A DNA stretch of 55,091 bases from Tissierellia bacterium (GTDB lineage Bacteria; Bacillota; Clostridia; Tissierellales; Peptoniphilaceae). The notes under the pieces are model-generated. The model ran no database searches. It was not told the DNA's origin and worked only from the letters and a program-made list of their open reading frames with translations. The position numbers were made by a program, and so were the translations under genes. Each line of letters opens with the position of its first letter. Position 1 is the first letter of the stretch. Location: positions 1 through 55,091 of the forward strand of contig JAUNLJ010000011.1 of assembly GCA_030532305.1 (NCBI GenBank), in the 5' to 3' direction. Positions 18,667-26,644 of the stretch are shown piece after piece.

Positions 18667-19370
18667 ACTGGCAAGTCTTAGAAAGGGGTCTTAGGGACCT
18701 GGGCCTGGAAGAGGATATTCCCCAGGAGGACCTGGAAAAGTATATTTCCCTTCTTTTAGACTGGAACCAGAAGATTAACCTGACCCGGATTACAGACCCT
18801 GAAGACATCCAAATCAAGCACATCCTAGACTCCCTCTCCCTCCTCCCCCTCCCCTATTTTGACCAGCCCCTTAGGGTCCTAGATATGGGAACCGGGGCCG
18901 GTTTTCCAGGAATCCCCTTAAAATTATGGCGGCCCCAGCTAAATATCACCCTAATGGACAGTTTAAACAAGCGGATCCGTTTTTTGGACCTAGTCATCGA
19001 AGAATTAGGTCTAAGGGATATAAGGGCCCTTCATGGACGTGCTGAAGAGGCCGGTCGGGACAGAGACCATCGTGAAAAATATGACATGGTGGTCTCCCGG
19101 GCAGTGGCCCGTCTTTCCACCCTCCTGGAATACTGCCTGCCCTTTGTCAAGGTGGGGGGCCTTTTTGTGGCCATGAAGGCAGAAGAAGTAGACCAGGAGC
19201 TTGCCGAGGCCAAACAAGGGATTAAAATCCTTGGTGGGGACCTGGTGGGTCAAAAAGACTTTAAGCTCCCAGACGGCAGCCAAAGGTCCCTGGTCCTTAT
19301 AAAAAAGATTAAGGCCACAGACAAGAAATACCCCCGGGCAGGCGGTAAGCCTAGGAGCAAGCCCCTATGA
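18663..19370 (+). CDS. rsmG: 16S rRNA (guanine527-N7)-methyltransferase
   Basis: A 235-residue SAM-dependent methylase that modifies G527 of 16S rRNA; loss gives low-level streptomycin resistance in other species. The SAM loop is [14 protein letters not shown] (residues 73-86), preceded by the family motif [10 protein letters not shown]. It overlaps mnmG and the next gene by four bases each (ATGA), so all three are translationally linked. The C-terminus ends in a basic tail. Confidence 0.94.
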   Translation: MNWQVLERGLRDLGLEEDIPQEDLEKYISLLLDWNQKINLTRITDPEDIQIKHILDSLSLLPLPYFDQPLRVLDMGTGAGFPGIPLKLWRPQLNITLMDSLNKRIRFLDLVIEELGLRDIRALHGRAEEAGRDRDHREKYDMVVSRAVARLSTLLEYCLPFVKVGGLFVAMKAEEVDQELAEAKQGIKILGGDLVGQKDFKLPDGSQRSLVLIKKIKATDKKYPRAGGKPRSKPL

Positions 19371-19843
19371 TCATTAGAATTCTCATTTACCTGGTCTTTT
19401 CCCTCCTCCCCCTTTTAGCCTACTGGAAAAAGCCCAGGCCCTATATTTTAAGTTTTCTTCCCTTAATTTGGCTTAGTTTTTTTGGGAGTTTAGACACCTA
19501 TCAAAATCTAGCCCCCCCTATGAAGCTAGGGGTCTTTCTCCTATCCCTGGTCCCCATCTTTTTTATCCTTAGGGGACTTTATAGGGAATCCAAAGAAATC
19601 AAGCTGGATATCCTAAGAGAAAAAAGACAAGACCAACGAAGGACCCGGGACATCCAGGAAAAAGACCCCACCCGTAGGCAAAAGGTCATTATCCTAGACC
19701 GGAAAAGTAAGGAAGAAAAAGTCTACTGGGCCTCCCCTAGCCTGGGCCAAAGGTTAGAAGAAAAAACCAGGACCCAGACCCAAGAGGCCCCCTCAAGTCA
19801 GGACCCCTCCCAGGAAGGCCAGAAAGAAAAAGAAGAAGATTAA
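19367..19843 (+). CDS. Small membrane protein with charged cytosolic tail, unknown function
   Basis: A 158-residue protein I do not recognise. Residues 1-20, 25-42 and 50-70 look like three membrane segments. From residue 75 on the protein is highly charged and rich in K, E, R and Q, with a low-complexity end (EKTRTQTQEAPSSQDPSQEG). This suggests a membrane anchor with a flexible cytosolic tail. It overlaps rsmG by ATGA and ends at a strong terminator just before the parS-parA-parB locus. No function is assigned. Confidence 0.65.
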   Translation: MIIRILIYLVFSLLPLLAYWKKPRPYILSFLPLIWLSFFGSLDTYQNLAPPMKLGVFLLSLVPIFFILRGLYRESKEIKLDILREKRQDQRRTRDIQEKDPTRRQKVIILDRKSKEEKVYWASPSLGQRLEEKTRTQTQEAPSSQDPSQEGQKEKEED

Positions 19844-19871
19844 CAGGAGACCCCCGGTCTCCTGTTTTTTT
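19842..19871 (+). terminator. Intrinsic terminator after the mnmE-rsmG operon
   Basis: An 11-bp stem (AACAGGAGACC with GGTCTCCTGTT), a CCC loop and a T-rich tail end the mnmE-mnmG-rsmG-membrane protein operon. Confidence 0.9.
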
Positions 19872-19945
19872 AGCTTGTAAAAGGAAGAGGACCTAGACAG
19901 GGGCAAGGGGTCTTCCTCTAGGCCAGGTCTTTAGGAAGGAAGAAA

Positions 19946-19963
19946 ATGTTCCATATGGAACAT
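19946..19963. promoter_or_regulatory. parS-like palindrome 1
   Basis: ATGTTCCATATGGAACAT is a perfect 18-bp palindrome. Its core TGTTCCATATGGAACA fits the outer parS pattern TGTTnCA..TGnAACA, but has TA rather than CG at the centre. It lies about 240 bp before parA in the gene-free stretch 19872-20184, which otherwise shows only this site and its copy at 20019-20036. Confidence 0.72.
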
Positions 19964-20018
19964 AGGAAAGCTTAGGCTAAAAAAGACCCACCGGGCCCCT
20001 ATAGATAATCCCAGGCTA

Positions 20019-20036
20019 ATGTTCCATATGGAACAT
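20019..20036. promoter_or_regulatory. parS-like palindrome 2
   Basis: A second identical 18-bp copy of ATGTTCCATATGGAACAT, 73 bp from the first (start to start). Two exact copies next to parA-parB near the origin argue for a centromere-like ParB site, although its centre differs from the standard CACGTG. Confidence 0.72.
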
Positions 20037-20184
20037 GGGCCCCAGGTCTTAGAAAAAAGATCTCTAAAAATTTTATAAGGGCCCCAAAGCCCCAAGAAGG
20101 CCAGGTTAGGGCCAAAGGCTTTTTCTAGGATCTTCCTTTAAGGGAAAAAGTCTGTTATCATATAGGGTAGAAAGGATGTGGAGG

Positions 20185-20937
20185 ATGAGCAAGGTAATCA
20201 GTATTTTTAATCAAAAAGGCGGTGTGGGAAAGACAACGACCGTGGTGAACCTGGCTGCCGCCCTGGAAAAACTTAAGAAAAAGGTCCTGGTTATTGATAT
20301 GGACCCCCAAGGGAACGCCAGCTCAGGCCTTGGTTTTGAAAAAAACCTAGATAAAATGTCCTATGACCTCATTGTGGAAGGCTACTCCCCAGACCTTATT
20401 TTAGAAAGGTCAAAGAATTTCCACCTTATTCCATCGGGGAGTGACCTGGCAGGCCTGGAAGTAGACCTGGCCAAGACCTCAGACTGGCAGGTCCGGTTAA
20501 AGGAGGCTATAAAAGACCTAAGGGACCTTTATGACTATGTTCTTATCGATAGTCCTCCTTCCTTGGGCATCCTGTCCCTTATGGCCCTTATTGCATCGGA
20601 CTCTATTATTATCCCTGTTCAATGTGAATATTATGCCCTGGAAGGGGTTAACCAGCTTTTTGAGACCATCCTTATGGTAAAGAACAACTTCAATCCAGAC
20701 CTGGATATTGAAGGGGTGGTCCTTTGTATGTATGACCGGAGAAACAATTTGTCCAACCAGGTGGTAGAGGAAGTCAAGAAATACTTTAAGGACAAGGTCT
20801 TTAAGTCTAAAATTCCACGAAATGTTCGTTTGGCAGAGGCCCCCTCCTTTGGACAAACAATCTTTGAATATGAAAAACTAAGTCGGGGGGCCATGGCCTA
20901 TAAGAACCTGGCTAAAGAACTAGTAAAGAAGGGATAA
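20185..20937 (+). CDS. parA: Chromosome partitioning ATPase ParA/Soj
   Basis: A 250-residue ATPase that drives origin segregation with ParB and, in Bacillus, also controls DnaA. I choose the ATG at 20185 (MSKVISIFNQ), as AGAAAGG is 9 nt away and ParA family proteins begin this way; an ATG at 20176 is also in frame. The deviant Walker A is KGGVGKTT (11-18), with the signature lysine at 11. Further motifs are VIDMDPQGNASSGLG and DYVLIDSPPSLG. It is one base from parB. Confidence 0.96.
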   Translation: MSKVISIFNQKGGVGKTTTVVNLAAALEKLKKKVLVIDMDPQGNASSGLGFEKNLDKMSYDLIVEGYSPDLILERSKNFHLIPSGSDLAGLEVDLAKTSDWQVRLKEAIKDLRDLYDYVLIDSPPSLGILSLMALIASDSIIIPVQCEYYALEGVNQLFETILMVKNNFNPDLDIEGVVLCMYDRRNNLSNQVVEEVKKYFKDKVFKSKIPRNVRLAEAPSFGQTIFEYEKLSRGAMAYKNLAKELVKKG

Positions 20938-20938
20938 G

Positions 20939-21796
20939 ATGGCACAGAAAAAGAGAGGATTGGCCCGGGGCTTAGATAGTTTTATGATGGAGACCCCCCT
21001 GGTCCAGGATTTAATAGAAGAAAATCAAGATAGGGGTCAAGACCTACCCCTGGAAGACATAAAGATCAACCCCCTCCAACCCAGAAAACATTTTGACCCG
21101 GAAAGCTTGGAGGAATTGGCTGGAAGTATCAAGGAAGTGGGAGTCCTCCAACCCCTTATTGTGAGGAAAAAGAAAAATAGCTACCTCCTTGTGGCAGGGG
21201 AAAGACGGCTAAGAGCAGCAAAACTAGCAGGCCTAGACCAGGTTCCGGTTATTGTCACGGACCTAGACGACAAGGAAGCCGACAAGATTGCCCTTATAGA
21301 GAATATCCAAAGGGAGGACCTGGACCCTCTAGAAGAGGCCCAGGCCTATGAAGGCCTTAAGTCAGCCTATGGCTATACCCAAGAGGAGATGGCTAGGGCC
21401 CTGGGCAAGAGCCGGCCCTATATTGCCAACCGTCTTCGCCTTTTAAACCTGGCAGAGCCTGTAAAGGACCTCTTAAGGGAGAAAAAGATTTCTGTCTCCC
21501 ATGCCAAGGCCCTACTGGCCATTGGAGATCCCAACCAGCAGTATGCCAAGGCCCTAGAGATTATAAAGAAAAATTCCACCGTCAATGAACTGGAAAAAAA
21601 GGTCAGCAAAAAGCCCAGAAAAACAACCAGGGACCCCTATATCCGGTCTCTGGAGGACCAACTTATGGACAGGCTAGGGACCAAGGTGGACCTAAAAAAC
21701 CAGGGAAAAAAGCGAAAACTCACCATTGAATATTATAGTGATGAAGATTTAGACCGAATCTTAGAAATTATTATGGGAGGAGATAGTATTGGCTAA
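20939..21796 (+). CDS. parB: Chromosome partitioning CTPase ParB/Spo0J
   Basis: A 285-residue DNA-binding CTPase that loads at parS and slides as a clamp. The CTP-binding motifs are GERRLRAAKLAG (87-98) and ENIQREDLDPLEEAQAY (from 121). The helix-turn-helix runs from TQEEMARALG (147) to SRPYIANRLRLL. Relative to B. subtilis (SRPHIANHLRLL as I recall it), two histidines here are Y161 and R165. A C-terminal dimerisation domain ends in DEDLDRILEIIMG. The parS-like sites upstream have an altered centre, so the recognition helix deserves attention. Confidence 0.95.
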   Translation: MAQKKRGLARGLDSFMMETPLVQDLIEENQDRGQDLPLEDIKINPLQPRKHFDPESLEELAGSIKEVGVLQPLIVRKKKNSYLLVAGERRLRAAKLAGLDQVPVIVTDLDDKEADKIALIENIQREDLDPLEEAQAYEGLKSAYGYTQEEMARALGKSRPYIANRLRLLNLAEPVKDLLREKKISVSHAKALLAIGDPNQQYAKALEIIKKNSTVNELEKKVSKKPRKTTRDPYIRSLEDQLMDRLGTKVDLKNQGKKRKLTIEYYSDEDLDRILEIIMGGDSIG

Positions 21797-22673
21797 CCAT
21801 AAGCTATATATTACCGATGTCTACACCAACAGGACCTACAAGGGCAAGTCTGTGGCCGTGGTTAAGATAGACCAGGAAGAAACAGAAGAGACCATGAAGA
21901 ACCTGGCCGGAGAATTAGAGCAGGCAGAAACCACCTTTGTAAGGCAGCTAGACAAGGAAATTTATGAGGTCAGGAGCTTTACCCCCCACAAGGAACTGGC
22001 TGTATCGGCCTGTGCCTCCATAGCTAGTTTTTGGGTCCTGGCAGACCAGGACTTTATAGAACCCCTCTACAAGGGGGAAAAGGAAGTCCTAGAGATTTCT
22101 AAGTCTGGCCGGATCCAGGTTTTTTTAGACTATGATAAGTATAAGATACAAGGGGTCCGGCTTATCCTGCCCTATACGGAAGAGGCAAGAGCCCAAGACT
22201 TAGATGGGGAGGGCCTAGACCTTTTAGGCCTAAAAGAAGAAGACCTAGGCCTAGGATCTAGGGACCTGGGTCCTGTGGAAGGCCTGGGCATCCAGGGGCT
22301 TAATATCCCTCTTAGGACCCATGACCTGGTTAAAAACCTAGACTATGACAAGGAGGCCCTGGCTGCCTATCTTAGGGACAAGCCCTGGGGGACCCTTAGG
22401 GTCTATAGCCTAGAAGGAGAAAAAATCCTCCAAAAGACCCTTCAAATTAAGGAAGGGGTCGATGAGGAAAAGCCCCTTGGTCTGGCTTCTGCCTCCCTCC
22501 TTAAATACCTCTATGATCTGGACTTAATAAGTGGGTCCCAGCTAGAAATCATAGAAAGACACAAGGAAAATAGGCTCTGCCGCCTACAAGGTCAGGTCCT
22601 AGAGGAGACTGGGGGCCGGGTGAGCCTATCAGGCCAGGCGGCCATTAGTATAGAAGGAGTGATTAGAGGATGA
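21789..22673 (+). CDS. PhzF-fold isomerase-like protein, active site altered
   Basis: A 294-residue protein of the PhzF/diaminopimelate-epimerase fold. The start is TTG at 21789 with GGGAGGAG 7 nt upstream; it overlaps parB by 8 nt. PhzF landmarks are partly kept: E47 in AETTFV, and RSFTPHKEL at 62-70. The usual GHATLAA segment reads ACASIAS, so the histidine is C75. The usual EDPATGSA segment reads EKPLGLA, so the aspartate is K228. Isomerase activity is therefore doubtful. It is probably co-transcribed with parAB and with the following FchA-like gene. Its true role is unknown. Confidence 0.7.
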   Translation: MANHKLYITDVYTNRTYKGKSVAVVKIDQEETEETMKNLAGELEQAETTFVRQLDKEIYEVRSFTPHKELAVSACASIASFWVLADQDFIEPLYKGEKEVLEISKSGRIQVFLDYDKYKIQGVRLILPYTEEARAQDLDGEGLDLLGLKEEDLGLGSRDLGPVEGLGIQGLNIPLRTHDLVKNLDYDKEALAAYLRDKPWGTLRVYSLEGEKILQKTLQIKEGVDEEKPLGLASASLLKYLYDLDLISGSQLEIIERHKENRLCRLQGQVLEETGGRVSLSGQAAISIEGVIRG

Positions 22674-23266
22674 AGGATAAACCCTTAATTTCATATGAGC
22701 TGGACCAATATATAGACAAGGCCCAGGACACCTCCTCCCTTCCAGGGGGAGGGTCTATTTGTGCCCTGGTGGCGAGTTTGGCCGGGTCCTTGACCCTTAT
22801 GGTCTATAAACTGTCTAAAAAAGACCTAGACCAAGACCGGGTCCTAGAGGCCATAGACCTCTTAAAGACCAATGTGGACCGGGATGCCCATGCCTTTGAC
22901 CAGGTGGTCCAGGCCATGGCCCTGCCCAAGGAGACGGAAGAGGAGAAAAAAATCCGGTCAGAAAAAATTCAGGCAGGCTATAGGGTGGCCATCCAAGTCC
23001 CCCTAGCCACTGTTAAAAGTAGCCTAGATATTCTTAGGGTCTTAGCCCCCCTAAGAGACCAGGTCTCCATCTATGCCAAATCAGATATGGCCATAGCTGT
23101 GGATATGTGTGATTTAGCCATCAAGGGGTCCATCCAAACCATTAATTTAAACCTAAAGGGCCTAAAGGATGGCCAAGAAGTGCAGGCCTTTGAGGAAGAA
23201 ATAAGAGACCTGGTTGAGGAAAAGGAAGGGCTCCTAGACCTCATAAGAAGGGACCTGGGCCAATAG
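22670..23266 (+). CDS. Cyclodeaminase/methenyl-THF cyclohydrolase family protein (FchA-like)
   Basis: A 198-residue helical protein of the FTCD/FchA family. Members act on formimino- or methenyl-tetrahydrofolate. The family mark SLPGGGSICALVASLAGSL is at residues 23-41, and DAHAFDQVVQAMALP follows. Length fits stand-alone FchA proteins. It overlaps the PhzF-like gene by ATGA. No folate or histidine-degradation gene is nearby, so the substrate is open. Confidence 0.8.
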   Translation: MKDKPLISYELDQYIDKAQDTSSLPGGGSICALVASLAGSLTLMVYKLSKKDLDQDRVLEAIDLLKTNVDRDAHAFDQVVQAMALPKETEEEKKIRSEKIQAGYRVAIQVPLATVKSSLDILRVLAPLRDQVSIYAKSDMAIAVDMCDLAIKGSIQTINLNLKGLKDGQEVQAFEEEIRDLVEEKEGLLDLIRRDLGQ

Positions 23267-23357
23267 GCTATCTGGTGGGTCTCTGGAGAGAGTAGAGACC
23301 CAGGGCCTAAAAGGACCTAGGCAGTCTAGACCAGGAAAGGCCCAAGAAGAGAAAAAG

Positions 23358-23381
23358 AATCCCCAGGCCAGGGGGATTTTT
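23358..23381 (+). terminator. Intrinsic terminator 1 after the parAB operon
   Basis: AATCCCC pairs with GGGGATT across AGGCCAG, followed by a short T run. It ends the parA-parB-PhzF-FchA transcript. Confidence 0.75.
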
Positions 23382-23388
23382 CAGGAAA

Positions 23389-23419
23389 GTATCCACAGGC
23401 CAGGAATAAATGTGGATAA
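23389..23419. repeat. Inverted pair of DnaA-box-like 9-mers outside oriC
   Basis: GTATCCACA (23389-23397, one mismatch) and TGTGGATAA (23411-23419, perfect, minus strand) face each other across 13 bp. They could be DnaA sites of a regulatory or titration type. The same bases could also form an 8-bp RNA hairpin. Confidence 0.45.
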
Positions 23420-23450
23420 AATTTCAAGAATAAAAGCCTTACTAAAGGAA

Positions 23451-23477
23451 GATCCGGCAAAAGCCGGGTCTTTTTTT
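23451..23477 (+). terminator. Intrinsic terminator 2
   Basis: GATCCGGC-AAAA-GCCGGGTC followed by seven T. This is a second terminator 70 nt after the first, with no gene between them. Confidence 0.8.
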
Positions 23478-23565
23478 CTTGTTATAAACTTGTAATATTT
23501 TTATAAAAGTGTTATATAGTTGTAATAATTATATGATATTTCTGTCATATATTTTAAAAATTTTA

Positions 23566-23574
23566 TGTTATAAT
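23566..23574 (+). promoter_or_regulatory. Extended -10 promoter of the M23 peptidase gene
   Basis: TGTTATAAT (TGn-TATAAT) lies in a very AT-rich stretch (23480-23580). The leader of about 95 nt holds a hairpin AGGTCTT (23624-23630)/AAGACCT (23644-23650). No riboswitch class was recognised. Confidence 0.55.
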
Positions 23575-23676
23575 AAGTCTTGCTTGTTTATTTAGTTACA
23601 AAAAAGTAACAGAAAATTTTTTTAGGTCTTTCTTTTAAGGAACAAGACCTAAGGATAAGAAAGTGAGATTAAAAAG

Positions 23677-24822
23677 ATGTTAAAAAATAAATTTTTTAAG
23701 CAGTCCCTTAGTTTAGGGATCCTGTCCCTTAGCCTCCTTATGCCGGTGGGGGTCCTGGCCCAGGCAGACCGGCCTGTGGATAAACCCCAGGAAATTGTGG
23801 ATAATATAGACCAGCCGGTCTCTCTTTACTTACAAGGAGACTATTTTTGTAGTTTCCCCAACCAGGAGGAGGCGGAGACCTTTGAGGAAAAACTAAGGAC
23901 CTACTACCAGGCCAAGGACAAGGAGGTCTTGTCCATAGAGGTGGATTTTGACCAAGAACTAGAAATTAAAAAGGGGGGCCGGAAGAACTACCTAAGTGCC
24001 GACCAGGCCCTGGAGGCCCTTATGGAGGGGGGTCAAAGGCTGGCCTATACCATCCTAGAAAAAGACCAGACCCTAGAGGACTTGGCCCAGCTCTACCAGA
24101 TGACCCCAGAAGAAGTCCTAGACCTAAATCCACACCTAGACCCCCAAGAGCTCTTAAGCCAGGGACAGGTTATCCAGGTTTATGAGGCCGTTCCCATGGT
24201 TAAAGCCCAGGTCCAAGAGACCTTTAGGGAAGAAGTACTTATCCCCTTTGAACGGATTCAAACAGAAGATCCTAACCTTCCCATAGGTCAAAGCCGGATT
24301 GTCCAAGAGGGGCAAAATGGAATTAAGGAAATAACCAGCAAGAGACTTCGCATAGGGGACCAGGTCCTTAGCCAATATGTCCTTAGTGAACGAATCACCC
24401 AGGAGGCCAACCAAGAAATAGTGGCCATAGGGACCAAAGAGACCCTGGCCACAGGATCCTTTATTAATCCCACCACAGGCTATCTTTCTTCCCCCTTTGG
24501 TCCCCGCTGGGGCCGCTTTCACTACGGTATTGATATAGCCAATGGGGTGGGCACACCTATTTTGGCCGCCGATGGAGGAAAGGTTATCCGGGCAGAGTAC
24601 GCAGGCAGCTATGGCAACTTGATTGTTATAGACCATGGCAATGGCTATGAAAGTCGCTATGCCCACTGCTCCGCCTTTGATGTGTCCGTGGGCCAGGAAG
24701 TCAGCCAGGGTCAAACCATAGGCCGGATGGGGTCCACTGGCCGGTCCACAGGCAGCCACCTGCACTTTGAAGTGAGGGACCATGGGACAGCCCTAAACCC
24801 CTTAAATTTTGTTTCCTATTAA
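23677..24822 (+). CDS. Secreted LysM-G5-M23 peptidoglycan endopeptidase
   Basis: A 381-residue secreted cell-wall hydrolase. Residues 1-29 form a signal peptide ending VLAQA. A LysM domain, which binds glycan, spans about 122-170. A G5 domain spans about 173-252. The C-terminal M23 (LytM) metallopeptidase spans 262-375 with zinc ligands H282 and D286 (HYGID) and H363 (HLHFE), plus H330. Such enzymes cut peptide cross-links during growth. The gene stands alone, with its own promoter and terminator. Confidence 0.92.
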   Translation: MLKNKFFKQSLSLGILSLSLLMPVGVLAQADRPVDKPQEIVDNIDQPVSLYLQGDYFCSFPNQEEAETFEEKLRTYYQAKDKEVLSIEVDFDQELEIKKGGRKNYLSADQALEALMEGGQRLAYTILEKDQTLEDLAQLYQMTPEEVLDLNPHLDPQELLSQGQVIQVYEAVPMVKAQVQETFREEVLIPFERIQTEDPNLPIGQSRIVQEGQNGIKEITSKRLRIGDQVLSQYVLSERITQEANQEIVAIGTKETLATGSFINPTTGYLSSPFGPRWGRFHYGIDIANGVGTPILAADGGKVIRAEYAGSYGNLIVIDHGNGYESRYAHCSAFDVSVGQEVSQGQTIGRMGSTGRSTGSHLHFEVRDHGTALNPLNFVSY

Positions 24823-24837
24823 AAGTTAAGCTAAGAA

Positions 24838-24863
24838 GGACCTCCCTAGGGAGGCCCTTTTTC
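24838..24863 (+). terminator. Intrinsic terminator after the M23 peptidase gene
   Basis: GGACCTCCC-TA-GGGAGGCCC with one mismatch, then five T. Confidence 0.75.
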
Positions 24864-25035
24864 TTTGGGCCTAAAAAGGGACCTGTCTAGCCCCTTAAAA
24901 GCCCTTTCTTAGTTAAGAAAAGCCCAATTATTTAGCTAGTCTTTGGGGATAGATTCTTTATCCAAGGGGGTCCTTGTGTTAGAATAGGGAAGAAGGTGTA
25001 TTTAACCCACTAGACCAAGCTAAAAGGAGGTTTTC

Positions 25036-26577
25036 ATGGCAAAAAAGAAGTACCGGCCCTATAAGAGGCGGCTAAAGTTTTGGCCCGTCTTTACCATAGC
25101 CCTCTTATTTCTTATCCAAATAGGGGTCTTTGCCCTGATCTTTTATAAATATATAGGCTATCTGCAAATTTCTCTAACGGGCTGGATCCTGGTTTTGGCC
25201 ATTTTCTCTATTTACATGGTCAACAAGGATGAAGACCCGGATATCAAGATGTCTTGGATTATCCTAGAGGCCCTCTTTCCTATTTTTGGGATCCTCCTTT
25301 ATGGGTTTTTCAACCTCCTACCAGGAAAAAAGAAGGCCAAGGAGTCCCTGGAGGCCAGAAAGGCCATTAGTAGCCAGTATATCTTCCAGGATGAGGAAGT
25401 CTTTAAGAGGCTAGGTGAAAAGAATAGGGCCCAGGCCAGCCTATCTAAATACTTACAGGGCTGGGGTTTTCCTGTCTACCAAAACACAGACCTTCGGTAT
25501 TTCCACCAGGGGGAAGACTTCTTTGAGTCGGTCTTTGAAGACCTGGAAAAGGCCCAGCATTTTATAGCCATAGAATTTTTTGTCATTAGCCCAGGGCTTA
25601 TTTTAGACCGTTTTTATGAGATCTTTAGTCGAAAGATAGAAGAAGGGGTCAAGATCCTCTTTCTCTATGATGGAACCAACAATCTCTTCCTTCCCAAAAA
25701 GGTCATGGACCGGTTTGAAAGGATTGGGGTGGACTGCCGGCAATTTTTGCCCATTAACGCCGTTTTGACCTCTGTCCACAACAACAGGGACCACAGGAAG
25801 ATCATTGTCATAGATAACCAGGTGGCCTATACAGGGGGAGTAAACCTGGCTGATGAGTATGCCAACCTTTATAATAAGATTGGCCACTGGGTGGATACAG
25901 GGGTCCGTCTAGAGGGGGAGGCTGTGTCTTCTTTGACTGCCCTCTTTTTTGAGATGTGGGATTTTAGGGAAGAGGATGACCAGCTAGGGGCCCACCTGCT
26001 TCCCTTAAAGGAAGAAAAGCCTGGGGAGGCCTTTGTCATTCCCTTTGGGGAACACCCCCATATGAGGGATTCCATAGGAGAAAATGTCTATCTAGAAATT
26101 ATCAACCGGTCCATAGACTATGTCTATATCACCAGCCCCTATTTGACCATTACCGATAAGATGAGTTCTGCCCTAAAACTGGCCGCCCAAAGGGGGGTGG
26201 ATGTGACCCTGGTTTTCCCCCATATTGGGGACCACAAGAAGATCCCCTTGGCTGTGGCCCGGACCTACTATGAGGAGCTGGCCCCCTATGGGGTCAAGAT
26301 CTTTGAATATGCCCCAGGTTTTGTCCATAGCAAGACCCTGGTCTCTGACGATGAAGTGGCCGTGGTGGGGACCATTAACATGGACTATAGGTCCTTTTAC
26401 CTCCACTATGAGGATGGGGTCTTGGTCTTTTGCCCAGACTTTGCCCTGACCCTCAGGGGCCACATTGAAAAACTTATAGACCAGTCCATCTATATGACCC
26501 AGGAAGAATACAAGAAGACCCCCCTCCACCTTAGGGTCAAGGGCCGGGTCCTCCGGCTTATGGCCCCCCTTATGTAA
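25036..26577 (+). CDS. cls: Cardiolipin synthase
   Basis: A 513-residue membrane phospholipase-D-type enzyme that joins two phosphatidylglycerols into cardiolipin. Membrane segments lie at about 17-37 and 48-62, with a third hydrophobic stretch near 73-95. The two HKD motifs are complete: H253-R-K255-IIVI-D260 and H431-S-K433-TLVS-D438, each followed by G-x-N (GGVN, GTIN). The start has AAAGGAGG 7-8 nt upstream. It appears monocistronic. Confidence 0.95.
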   Translation: MAKKKYRPYKRRLKFWPVFTIALLFLIQIGVFALIFYKYIGYLQISLTGWILVLAIFSIYMVNKDEDPDIKMSWIILEALFPIFGILLYGFFNLLPGKKKAKESLEARKAISSQYIFQDEEVFKRLGEKNRAQASLSKYLQGWGFPVYQNTDLRYFHQGEDFFESVFEDLEKAQHFIAIEFFVISPGLILDRFYEIFSRKIEEGVKILFLYDGTNNLFLPKKVMDRFERIGVDCRQFLPINAVLTSVHNNRDHRKIIVIDNQVAYTGGVNLADEYANLYNKIGHWVDTGVRLEGEAVSSLTALFFEMWDFREEDDQLGAHLLPLKEEKPGEAFVIPFGEHPHMRDSIGENVYLEIINRSIDYVYITSPYLTITDKMSSALKLAAQRGVDVTLVFPHIGDHKKIPLAVARTYYEELAPYGVKIFEYAPGFVHSKTLVSDDEVAVVGTINMDYRSFYLHYEDGVLVFCPDFALTLRGHIEKLIDQSIYMTQEEYKKTPLHLRVKGRVLRLMAPLM

Positions 26578-26602
26578 AAAAAGACCCCTAGGGGTCTTTT
26601 TT
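26577..26602. terminator. Bidirectional terminator between cls and glpK
   Basis: AAAAAAGACCCC-TA-GGGGTCTTTTTT is a perfect palindrome. It serves cls on the plus strand and the chrA-glpK cluster on the minus strand. Confidence 0.9.
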
Positions 26603-26644
26603 CTTTACAGGATTATTTAGGGCCCAGGCCAGCTAAAGAGGGGC

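Larger units (their letters stand above)
23267..23450 (+). other. Gene-free structured stretch after the FchA-like gene
   Basis: No coding sequence is seen. A 9-bp stem (23276-23284 with 23294-23302; TGGGTCTCT/AGAGACCCA) is followed by the palindrome GTCTAGAC and then the first terminator (23358-23381). This could be a 3' UTR or a small RNA. Past the terminator come two inverted DnaA-box-like 9-mers and a second terminator. Confidence 0.4.

Noticed and set aside
19872-20184. The twin palindromes as ordinary transcription terminators
   Set aside because: They have no loop and no T tract, and are identical 18-bp palindromes, which fits a dimeric protein site rather than RNA termination.
24154-24783. 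A 209-codon minus-strand ORF opposite the M23 peptidase
   Set aside because: Antisense to catalytic M23 and G5 domains; Gly/Ala-rich shadow with no domain pattern.
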